Translations under genes and position numbers: made by a program
Notes under the pieces: model-generated
The model's database searches: none
The model's input: only the letters and a program-made list of their open reading frames with translations
What the model was told of the DNA's origin: nothing
Assembly (NCBI GenBank): GCA_034522075.1
Contig: JAXHLO010000016.1
Span: 1 to 64,000, forward strand
DNA length: 64,000 bases
DNA from: UBA7803 sp034522075
Lineage (GTDB): Bacteria > Pseudomonadota > Gammaproteobacteria > Pseudomonadales > Azotimanducaceae
Reading direction: 5' to 3'
In this document: positions 9,619 to 16,862 of the stretch, in pieces
Position numbering within the stretch: position 1 is the stretch's first letter
How the letters are laid out: every line of letters starts with the position of its first letter

Positions 9619-10383
9619 ATGCCTGAACTCACCCGCCCCGATACCACCATCCACTTCCGCGAAGCCGGCAGCGGCCCGGCCATCCTGATCACCCACGGCT
9701 ACAGCGCCACGTCCTACATGTGGCGCGACACCCTGGACGCCCTGGCAGCCGACTATCACGCCATCGCCTGGGACATCCGCGGCCACGGCGGTTCCGACAG
9801 CCCCGACGACCCGGCGCTGTATTCCCGGGACTCGAGCCTCGACGACATGGACGCCCTGCTCGACTATGCCGGCGCCGACGACGCCATCCTCATGGGTCAT
9901 TCCCTGGGCGGTTATCTGTCCCTGGCCTATGCGGTCACGCGGCCGCAGCGCGTGCGCGCCCTGGTGCTGGTGGGCACCGGCCCCGGTTACCGCAAGGCCG
10001 AGGCCCGCGACGGCTGGAACAAACAGGCCGAAGGCCGCGCCCGCTATTTCGAGAAGCACGGGGTGGACGATCTGGACTCCCCCGCCGCCCACGGCGGCGA
10101 GCACACCAGCGCCGCCGGCCTCGCCCGCGCTGCCCGCGGCATCCTGGCCCAGGACGATGCGCTGGTCATGGACCACCTGAAAGAGATCGCCGTGCCGGCA
10201 CTGGTGGTCGTCGGCGCCGACGACACGCCGTTTCGCGGTGCCAGCGATTATCTGGCCAGCCGCCTGCCCGATGCCCGCCTGGTGGTGCTGGAAGGCGCCG
10301 GCCACCTCACCAATCTGGATGCCCCGGCGGCCTTCGACGAGGCCCTGCAGGCGTTCCTGAAGGAGCTCGATGGCAAGGGCTAG
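9619..10383 (+). CDS. Alpha/beta hydrolase
   Basis: 254 residues from the ATG at 9619. The frame is open further upstream, but that part is REP-derived (ERHSCRDLESRS), so the later start is preferred. Fold motifs: oxyanion HGYSATSYMWRD, strand DIRGHGGSD, nucleophile elbow GHSLGG, acid in VVVGADDTPF and histidine in GAGHLTNLDAP. It is a cytoplasmic serine hydrolase of the haloperoxidase/esterase-like group; the substrate is unknown. It follows the lactonase-like gene in the same direction and may share a catabolic role. Confidence 0.85.
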   Translation: MPELTRPDTTIHFREAGSGPAILITHGYSATSYMWRDTLDALAADYHAIAWDIRGHGGSDSPDDPALYSRDSSLDDMDALLDYAGADDAILMGHSLGGYLSLAYAVTRPQRVRALVLVGTGPGYRKAEARDGWNKQAEGRARYFEKHGVDDLDSPAAHGGEHTSAAGLARAARGILAQDDALVMDHLKEIAVPALVVVGADDTPFRGASDYLASRLPDARLVVLEGAGHLTNLDAPAAFDEALQAFLKELDGKG

Positions 10384-10445
10384 GCAATTTGCCAGACCGC
10401 CGGTAAGATGCGAGTTCTGACTCGAATTTCAGTGAGGGGCACGAC

Positions 10446-10927
10446 GTGCGCAGACCGTTCGGAAGCAGTCGAGGGGAAGAGGACGAAGAGCAGATCAACC
10501 TGACGCCCATGCTGGACGTCGTGTTCATCATGCCGCACCCTCTTCGTTCGTGACGGCCACCTTCGTCAAGGAAGTGGGCATCGACGTCAACCAGCCCGAC
10601 GAAGACAAGCCCAAGACCGTCGACCCGGAAAAGAAGAGCATCGTGGTGAAGATCTCCAACCGCGACCGCATCACCATTTCCCAGCGCGAGGTCGACTGGC
10701 GGTCGGTGCGCGCCAACATCGAGCGCCTGCACGCCGAGGTCCCCGAGGCCCCGGTGGTGATTCAGGCGCATCCGGACTCCACCACCGAGGCGCTCATCCA
10801 CGTCATGGACGAATCGCGCATGGCCGGGGTGTATAACATCTCGCTGGCGTCCGACTTAGAGGACCCCTGTCGTGGGAGCGACTCTCCAGATCGGCGACCT
10901 AATTGGCGACGATCGCTCCCACAGTAG
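10446..10927 (+). pseudogene. exbD: ExbD/TolR-type biopolymer transport protein, frameshifted
   Basis: ExbD is the periplasmic-facing partner in the ExbB-ExbD-TonB energy transducer. The start is GTG at 10446, then a short cytoplasmic N-terminus and EEQINLTPMLDVVFIM, which holds the conserved transmembrane Asp. The frame breaks inside the transmembrane helix (about 10530) and resumes with VTATFVKEVGIDVNQP and the periplasmic domain through VMDESRMAGVYNISLAS. The native stop seems lost: one frame over, the next codons read TAG. The open frame runs into the adjoining REP and adds about 17 REP-coded residues ending at 10927. No exbB or tonB is in the window. Confidence 0.78.
10871..10924. repeat. 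REP cluster 4
   Basis: CGTGGGAGCGACTCTCCAGATC and GGCGACGATCGCTCCCACAG: a diverged inverted pair. It overlaps the C-terminal frame of exbD and the first codons of the threonine aldolase. Confidence 0.75.
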
Positions 10928-11899
10928 ACCTCCGCAGCGACACCGTCACCCGCCCCACCGAGGCCATGCGGGCGGCCATGATGGCCGCCGAGGTGGGTGA
11001 CGACGTCTACGGCGAAGACCCCACCGTCAATGCCCTGGAATCTCTGACCGCCGACATGCTCGGCCACGAGGCCGGTGTGTTCATGCCCAGCGGCACCCAG
11101 ACCAATCTGGTGGCGCTGCTGACGATACGCGGCCGCGGCGACGAATACTGTCGGTCGGCGGCACCGCCCGACACCTACAACACGAAGCCGGCGGCGCGGC
11201 GGCCCTCGGCGGCATTCAGCCGCAGACCCTGCCGTTCGAAGCCGACGGCACCCTCGATCTCGACGCGGTTCGCGCCTTGATCAAACCCGACGACATCCAC
11301 TTCGCCCGCACCCGGGTGCTCAGCCTCGAGAACACCCAGGCCGGCCGCGCCACGGGCCCGGCCTGTTCCGCCCGGGCCCGGCGTCGTGCGACGTGCAGGG
11401 CTCGAAACGGCATCGCGACGGTGCGCGGGGGTGCTCGACGGCGGCTGCCGAAGGCTGTGCCGGCGCAGGACATCACGGCCCATTGCCGATCTCGGCCAGC
11501 GTGCGCCTCTCCGAGGGCCTGGGCGGCCGGGGTGGGCCGGCGCCGGCGAGCGGACTGGCGTTCATCACCGAGGCGCGGCGCTGGCGCAAGACGGTCGGCG
11601 GCATGCGTCAGGCCGGGTTTCTGGCGGCGGCAGGCATCCATGCCCTCGAGTACCACGTGGAACGTCTCGCCGACGATCACCGCAGAGCCGAACGGCTGGC
11701 GGCATTGGTGAACGAGCGCTATCAGGGCGCGGCCACCCACTACACCAACATGGTGTTCGTCGATCTGCCGGCGGAAGAACTTGGTGACCTGGGCGAACGC
11801 CTGGCGGCCGACGACATCATCATCCGCGGGCTCGCTGGGTCATCCGGACGCGAGGCCATGATGCGGAGGCGTGTCGGCGAGGTGGCGCGGGGGTCGTAG
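10903..11899 (+). pseudogene. ltaE: Low-specificity threonine aldolase, frameshifted, PLP lysine replaced
   Basis: PLP fold-type I enzyme cleaving threonine/allo-threonine to glycine and acetaldehyde. The N-terminal block VDLRSDTVTRPTEAM and MAAEVGDDVYGEDPTV is intact; later blocks (RVLSLENTQAGRA, FITEARRWRKTVGG, MRQAGFLAAAGI) are spread over three frames. At 11501-11524 the PLP-lysine motif, normally CLSKGLG, reads RLSEGLG: the catalytic Lys codon is GAG. The only in-frame start before IDLRSD-type sequence is TTG at 10903, inside a REP, so the native start region may have been replaced. On this sequence the product would be inactive. Confidence 0.75.
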
Positions 11900-11968
11900 G
11901 AGCGATCTCTGCTGGGAGCGATCTCCACGCTCAGATTCGAGCATCGCGACCTGGAGATCGCTCCCGCA
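11897..11968. repeat. REP cluster 5
   Basis: GTAGGAGCGATCTC, GCTGGGAGCGATCTCCA and CGCGACCTGGAGATCGCTCCC: one single and one paired copy. They follow directly on the threonine aldolase stop and precede the AbiEi gene. Confidence 0.85.
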
Positions 11969-12042
11969 TCTGGTTGCGGGCACCTCTTTCCATGATACAA
12001 GTCTCCGGCACGTCAGGCCAGCATCGGCCGAGCATACGGAAC

Positions 12043-12657
12043 ATGGCTGAAGCTACCCAGGGAGCGCTGAAAGCTCGCGCCCTCGCCATCGCCAGGGAGC
12101 GCGGCATCGCGCGGGCGCGCGATTTCGATGCGGCGGGTGTTCCGCGCACCTATCTGCGGCGACTGCAGGACCAGGGACTTCTGGTGCGCATGGGGCGCGG
12201 TCTTTATCAGCTTGCCGATGCGGAATGGTCCGAGTCCCATAGCCTTGCCGAAGCCGCTCGGGCCGTACCGCATGGAACGATCTGCCTGCTTTCCGCGCTC
12301 AGGTTCCACAACCTCACGACCCAACTGCCGCATCAGGTCTGGATGCTGATCGGTCACAAGAAATGGGCACCGAAGAACCCAGCCGTCTCCATGCGCGTTA
12401 TCCGCGCCACCGGGGAAGCCCTGACGGCCGGCGTCGAACGGCACACAATCGAGCAGGTGGAGGTACCCATCACCAATCCGGCCAAGACGGTCGCCGACTG
12501 TTTCAAATACCGCAGGCATATCGGTCTCGATGTCGCCATCGAGGCGCTGAGAGACGGTATCCGAGGCCGCAGCGCTACGGTCGATGACCTCTGGCGCTTC
12601 GCCGCCATCGACCGTGTGCAGAACGTGATGCGGCCCTATATCGAGGCGACCGCGTGA
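12043..12657 (+). CDS. AbiEi-type antitoxin/transcriptional repressor, orphan
   Basis: 204 residues. It has an N-terminal winged helix (ARDFDAAGVPRTYLRRLQDQ, GLLVRMGRGLYQLA) followed by the AbiEi C-terminal domain (ESHSLAEAARAVPHGTICLL, IGHKKWAP, VPITNPAKTVADCFKYR). AbiEi normally represses its operon and neutralises AbiEii, a nucleotidyltransferase-like toxin encoded immediately downstream with overlap. Here the stop at 12655-12657 is followed after three bases by the end of the opposite-strand nupC, so no AbiEii gene exists. ATG 12043 (MAEATQGALKARAL) is chosen because upstream in-frame codons have no family match. Confidence 0.82.
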   Translation: MAEATQGALKARALAIARERGIARARDFDAAGVPRTYLRRLQDQGLLVRMGRGLYQLADAEWSESHSLAEAARAVPHGTICLLSALRFHNLTTQLPHQVWMLIGHKKWAPKNPAVSMRVIRATGEALTAGVERHTIEQVEVPITNPAKTVADCFKYRRHIGLDVAIEALRDGIRGRSATVDDLWRFAAIDRVQNVMRPYIEATA

Positions 12658-12660
12658 CCC

Positions 12661-13899
12661 CTACACCAACCCCACCACCGCCACGATCGCCCCGGTATTG
12701 CAGGCCACAATCGTCCCGGATATCAACGCCTTAGGCCCAACACTTAACAACTCTTCCCGCTGCTCCGGTATCAACGTATTCAGCCCGCCCAGCAATATCC
12801 CCAGGCTGCCGAAGTTGGCGAAGCCGCACAGCGCATAGGTCATCACCAGCTTGCTCGACTCGCTCAGGGTATCCGCCGGCAGTGCCGCAAACTGCAGGTA
12901 CGCCACCAGCTCGTTCAGGATCACCTTGGTGCCGAGCAGCGAGCCGGCCGCCTGAGCCTCACCCCAGGGGATGCCCATGAGCCAGGCGATGGGCGCGAAC
13001 ACCCAGCCCATCATGCGCTCGAGCGTCAGCGGATCATCGCCCACGATCACCGACGCCAGCATGTAGTTCACCAGCGCCACCAGACTCACCAGCACCAGCA
13101 CCATGGCCGCCACGTTGGCCGCCAGGCGCAGGCCGTCCGCGGTGCCGCGGGTGATGGCGTCCATGTGGCTCGAGTAGTGCAGCTCGTCGGGCACCAGCTC
13201 GCCGGCGGCGTCCTCGCCCGGCGGGATCATGATGCGCGACACGAACACGGCACCCACCACGTTGATCACGGAGGCGATGAGCACGTGGCCGAGCGCGCCC
13301 GGCACCGTGTCGCGCAGCACGCTGGCATAGAGCACCATGATGGACCCCGCCACCGTGGACATGCCGCAGGTCATCACCGTGAACAGTTCCGAGCGCGACA
13401 GGTTCTTCAGATACCCGCGGATGACCAGCGGTGTTTCCACCATGCCGAGGAACACGCTGGCCGCGCCGGCCGTGCCGACGGCACCGCCCACGCCCAGCGC
13501 CCGGCGCAGCACGGCGCCGAATCCGCGCACCACCAGCGGCAGCACGCGCCAGTACCAGAGAATGGCCACCAGCACGCTGAACACGATGATCTGCGGCAGC
13601 ACGCGGAAGGCGAAGATGTACATGGCAGCCGGGTCTTTGACGTCGAATGGCACGTCGCCGCCGCCCAGGTAGCCGAACACGAAGCCGGCCCCGGCGGTGG
13701 TGGCGGCTTCCACCGCGTAGACCACCTCGTTCAGCACCAGCAGGCCCTGACTGACCGCCGGTACGCCGAGCAGCAGCAGCGCCAGGGCGAGCTGAATGGT
13801 CAGGCCCGCCGCCACGGCGCGCCACTGCACGGCGCCGCGGGCTTCGCTGAGCGCCCACGCCAGCGCCATCAGAACGCCGATGCCGAGAATCGCCTGCAT
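12661..13899 (-). CDS. nupC: Concentrative nucleoside transporter, NupC family
   Basis: 412 residues and about ten hydrophobic segments. It is an inner-membrane nucleoside importer driven by a cation gradient. CNT hallmarks include GMVETPLVIRGYLKNLSRSE, TCGMSTVAGSIMVLYASVL, VILNELVAYLQF and the C-terminal YALCGFANFGSLGILLGGL. The frame is intact and the length is standard. The gene is convergent with the AbiEi gene, with only 3 bp between stops. It is cotranscribed or closely spaced with the phosphopantetheinyl transferase upstream (30 bp gap). Confidence 0.92.
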   Translation of the reverse strand: MQAILGIGVLMALAWALSEARGAVQWRAVAAGLTIQLALALLLLGVPAVSQGLLVLNEVVYAVEAATTAGAGFVFGYLGGGDVPFDVKDPAAMYIFAFRVLPQIIVFSVLVAILWYWRVLPLVVRGFGAVLRRALGVGGAVGTAGAASVFLGMVETPLVIRGYLKNLSRSELFTVMTCGMSTVAGSIMVLYASVLRDTVPGALGHVLIASVINVVGAVFVSRIMIPPGEDAAGELVPDELHYSSHMDAITRGTADGLRLAANVAAMVLVLVSLVALVNYMLASVIVGDDPLTLERMMGWVFAPIAWLMGIPWGEAQAAGSLLGTKVILNELVAYLQFAALPADTLSESSKLVMTYALCGFANFGSLGILLGGLNTLIPEQREELLSVGPKALISGTIVACNTGAIVAVVGLV

Positions 13900-13929
13900 G
13901 ATCGAGATGCCGTTTGTTGTTCTGGGTTG

Positions 13930-14601
13930 TTACGGGATGATAAACACCGTGAGCACGTAACGCTCGAAGAAGCAGAAGTGGCCGATGCCGTCACTCATGA
14001 TGCGGTTCGGCGCGTGATCGCCCACGTAGCGCAGGCGCAGGGTGCGCGACGGCCAGTCCACGTCCACCTCCGCCTCGTGAAAGCCGATGAACTTGCCCAC
14101 CCGCGGATTCACGGCCTTATAGCCCGCTTCCTTGGCGCTGAACATGAGCCCGGCCAGGCGCGGGTCGGCGCCTTCCAGCAGCCGGAGCTCCGCCGCGGTG
14201 AACAGCTTGCCGAACAGGTGCTCGGTGATGCGCCCCGGCTCCTCCACGTCGATGCCCACCGAGGTGAAGTCACCGGCGCGCGCCACCGCGGCAATGGCCA
14301 GATCGTTGGCGTGGGTGATGCTGCCGATGAGGCCCTCCGGCCACACCGGGCTGCGGTCTTCGGCACGCGGCACGGCGCAGGCGCTCTCGCCGAGATCTTC
14401 CAGCGCGCAACGCACCAGATGGCGTCCGGTGGCGAACTCGTGGGCGCGCCTGTCACGGGCCCGGGCAATGGCGGGACGTTCCTCCGGCCACAACGTGTCG
14501 GTGCAGTCGCTGATGCGCGACGCCACGAGCTTCAGCGCGCCCAGCTCAGGTAGCTGAGCGGCCACGTCGGTGCGCAATGGAGGCAGTTCCCGCCAGGTCA
14601 T
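13930..14601 (-). CDS. 4'-phosphopantetheinyl transferase, EntD/Sfp type
   Basis: 223 residues. It transfers the phosphopantetheine arm from CoA to carrier-protein serines. Magnesium/CoA motifs are present: GSITHANDLAIAAVA, VGIDVEEPGRI and the signature FSAKEAGYKAVNP. The conserved GIDVE Asp/Glu and the KE..YK residues are all there. Length and EntD-like N-terminus suggest a carrier-protein activator for secondary metabolism or lipid synthesis, but no NRPS/PKS is in the window. It is divergent from the CPT-like kinase. Confidence 0.9.
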   Translation of the reverse strand: MTWRELPPLRTDVAAQLPELGALKLVASRISDCTDTLWPEERPAIARARDRRAHEFATGRHLVRCALEDLGESACAVPRAEDRSPVWPEGLIGSITHANDLAIAAVARAGDFTSVGIDVEEPGRITEHLFGKLFTAAELRLLEGADPRLAGLMFSAKEAGYKAVNPRVGKFIGFHEAEVDVDWPSRTLRLRYVGDHAPNRIMSDGIGHFCFFERYVLTVFIIP

Positions 14602-14644
14602 GGCTCAATTGTGGTGCACGAGGCTTCCCGATACCATCGCCGCC

Positions 14645-15280
14645 ATGGGCGCGGGCAGGATCATCTTTCTCAACGGCTCGTCGAGTGCCGGCAAGACCAC
14701 CATTGCCGGCATGCTGCAGCAGTTGCTCGACGAACCGTGGCAGCACATGGCGCTCGACCACTTCCGCGACGGGCTGCCCGGCCGCTACCGCGGCTTGAAC
14801 TCGCCGGAGGGGACGCCCGGCGCGCGGGGCCTGAACGTGGTGCCCACCCAGCTCGAAGGCGAGCGGGTCACGCGCATCAGTTTCGGTGACCACGGCGAGC
14901 AGGTGCTGCGCGGCATGCGCCGGGCGGTGGCCGCCTTCGCCCGGGAAGGCAACAACGTGATCATCGACGATCTGCTGTTCAAGCCCGAATATCTGCACGA
15001 CTACGCCCTGGCCCTGGAAGACCTGGACGCCTGGCTCATCGGCATCCGCTGCAGCCTGGACGTGGTGAATCAGCGCGAGCGCATCCGCACCGGACGCTTT
15101 CCCGGCACGGCCACCTCGCATTTCCATGAGGTCCATGCCCACGGCGCCGCCTATGACCTGGAAGTCGACACCAGCCACAGCACGCCGCGCCAGTGCGCCG
15201 AGCTGATCATCGAGCGGTTACGCACGCCGCCCGAGGCCCTGCCCGAACTGCGCGGCCAACTCGTCAACCCGCGGAGATAG
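14645..15280 (+). CDS. Chloramphenicol phosphotransferase-like kinase
   Basis: 211 residues. P-loop kinase: IIFLNGSSSAGKTTIAGML carries Walker A (GSSSAGKT). MALDHFRDGLP supplies the catalytic-type Asp seen in CPT proteins, and NNVIIDDLLF is the Walker B-like strand. Members O-phosphorylate small molecules (CPT modifies chloramphenicol) but most are uncharacterised. An earlier in-frame ATG at 14600 would overlap the divergent transferase gene, so 14645 is preferred. The stop is followed after 2 bp by the GST start, implying one operon. Confidence 0.82.
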   Translation: MGAGRIIFLNGSSSAGKTTIAGMLQQLLDEPWQHMALDHFRDGLPGRYRGLNSPEGTPGARGLNVVPTQLEGERVTRISFGDHGEQVLRGMRRAVAAFAREGNNVIIDDLLFKPEYLHDYALALEDLDAWLIGIRCSLDVVNQRERIRTGRFPGTATSHFHEVHAHGAAYDLEVDTSHSTPRQCAELIIERLRTPPEALPELRGQLVNPRR

Positions 15281-15282
15281 CC

Positions 15283-16008
15283 ATGCGCAAAGCCCAGCAC
15301 CCGCCCATGGATCTCTACTTCGCCCCCACGCCCAACGGCTGGAAGATCACCATCATGCTCGAGGAGTGCGCCCTGCCGTACAACCTCATGCCGCTCAACC
15401 TGGCCGAAGGCGATCAGTTCGACCCGGCGTTTCTCGAGATCAGCCCCAACAACCGCATGCCGGCCATCGTCGATCACGAGACCGGCGTGCACATGTTCGA
15501 ATCCGGCGCCATCCTGCAGTATCTGGCGGAGAAGACCGGGCGCTTCATGCCCATCGATCCGGACGGCAAGTACGCGGTGCTGCAGTGGCTGTTCTGGCAG
15601 GTGGGCGGCCTCGGCCCCATGGCCGGGCAGCTATCGCATTTCGTCAACTATGCGCCGGGCGGCCCGGAGGCCCACGAGTATGCCTACCGGCGCTACAAGA
15701 ACGAATACGACCGTCTGTTCGCGGTGATGGAACGCTCCCTGTCGCGCCACAGCTTTCTCGCCGGCGAGCACTACTCCATCGCCGATATGGCCGCCTTCCC
15801 GTGGGTGGTGCCCTACAAGCGCTTCGAGCAGGACATGACGCCCTACCCCGGCGTGCGGCGCTGGTTCGATACGTTGAAACATCGTACCGGTGTCAGGCGC
15901 GGGATGGATGTGGGCCGGGAGCTGATGCGGCCTGCCGGGGAGTTGACGGACGAGCAGCGCAGGCGGATGTTCGAGCAGACGGGGGCGACACGAGGGCCTG
16001 ACGGATGA
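15283..16008 (+). CDS. Glutathione S-transferase family protein (YfcG/YghU-like)
   Basis: 241 residues. The N-terminal thioredoxin-like GSH-binding domain has DLYFAPTPNGWKITIMLEE, the cis-Pro block NNRMPAIVDHE and the gamma-glutamyl-binding FESGAILQYLAEKTGRF. The all-helical C-terminal domain has HYSIADMAAFPWVV. TPNGWK near the N-terminus, in place of a catalytic Tyr, places it with the Nu-class disulfide reductases YfcG/YghU. The gene lies 2 bp after the CPT-like kinase. Confidence 0.9.
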   Translation: MRKAQHPPMDLYFAPTPNGWKITIMLEECALPYNLMPLNLAEGDQFDPAFLEISPNNRMPAIVDHETGVHMFESGAILQYLAEKTGRFMPIDPDGKYAVLQWLFWQVGGLGPMAGQLSHFVNYAPGGPEAHEYAYRRYKNEYDRLFAVMERSLSRHSFLAGEHYSIADMAAFPWVVPYKRFEQDMTPYPGVRRWFDTLKHRTGVRRGMDVGRELMRPAGELTDEQRRRMFEQTGATRGPDG

Positions 16009-16137
16009 TCACCAGGTCTGGCCGCCGGTCGAGCCTGATTACGCGGAGCCGCTCAAGTCGGCGCGGGGGCGCCTGCTCACGCCACGAGCAGCCGGCAGAC
16101 GGGCGACTCACGCTTACCTAGGCGCCGGGGACAGGCA

Positions 16138-16718
16138 TCACGATCGATTCCGTGCGATCCGCGCCTCCAGCAATACCAACCGGTCGTTGCCGAAGCCGCA
16201 TATCGCCGCCACCGCTTGTCGATGAGCTCGTCCGTGGTTTCCCGCAATTTGTCCTTGTAAGCCGGGTCGGCGATCTTCTCCATCAGCGCATCGGCGTCCA
16301 GGCCCGCATCGGCCGCAATGCCCCGCACCTCGTCTTCCTGGGATATGTCGGCGAGCTCGGTCCAGTAGCGCTGGAAGGCGCGGCGCGCGTAGGGCACCAG
16401 CTTGCCTTCCTCCAGCGCCACGAAGGCGCCGCGCATGACCTTGACGCTGTTCACCGGGAACACCGGCGGCTGACCGATCTCGAGGCCCGCGAAGCGCGCC
16501 CAGTCGCGCAGGTCTTTCTGGTAGTAGCGGGCCTTGGCCGGCACCGGCTTGTCGCGGTTCTCGTAGACGCTGGGATTGACCTTGTTGAACACGCCGCCCA
16601 CCAGAATGGGCTTCCACTCGACGGTCACGTCGTCGCGCGCGGCCAGCGGTTGAATGCCCTCGAAGGCCAGATAGGTCCAGGGGCTCGAGACGTCGAAGAA
16701 GAACTCGATGGTGTGCAT
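16138..16718 (-). pseudogene. 2-hydroxychromene-2-carboxylate isomerase/DsbA-like protein, with deletion and frameshift
   Basis: Thioredoxin-fold protein of the HCCA isomerase branch: MHTIEFFFDVSSPWTYLAFE is the GSH/active-Ser region, with WKPILVGGVFNKVNP and VNSVKVMRGAFVALEE following. Near 16190-16230 the reading frame is lost after TTDELIDK. The tail FGNDRLVLLEARIARNRS continues in another frame to a stop at 16138. Roughly ten codons normally holding the GV.G.P.F.V cis-Pro strand are missing at that point. Without the cis-Pro the fold would be damaged. The literal frame instead ends at 16077. Confidence 0.72.
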
Positions 16719-16734
16719 GGGTGAACCTCAGTCT

Positions 16735-16862
16735 AGTAGGAGGGCTCTCCAGAGCCCGATTCTTCAGATGTGGGAAGGCTCTCGAGATGTGGGAGGGCTC
16801 TCCAGAGCCCGATCCTATCCCCCCAGCATGCCAGATCGCGCTCTGGAGAGCGCTCCCACAAT
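16735..16862. repeat. REP cluster 6 (GGCTCTCCAGAGCC variant)
   Basis: Three to four head-plus-hairpin units: TAGGAGGGCTCTCCAGAGCC, GTGGGAAGGCTCTCGAG, GTGGGAGGGCTCTCCAGAGC, and an inverted CGCTCTGGAGAGCGCTCCCAC. The head is the same but the stem differs (GGCTCT instead of GCGACC), with compensating changes on both sides. This marks it as a sub-family. It lies between the start of the isomerase gene and the end of the next minus-strand gene. Confidence 0.85.

Noticed and set aside
13165..14553. 462-codon plus-strand open frame opposite nupC and the phosphopantetheinyl transferase
   Set aside because: His/Gln/Arg-rich shadow of two clear minus-strand genes; no family pattern of its own.
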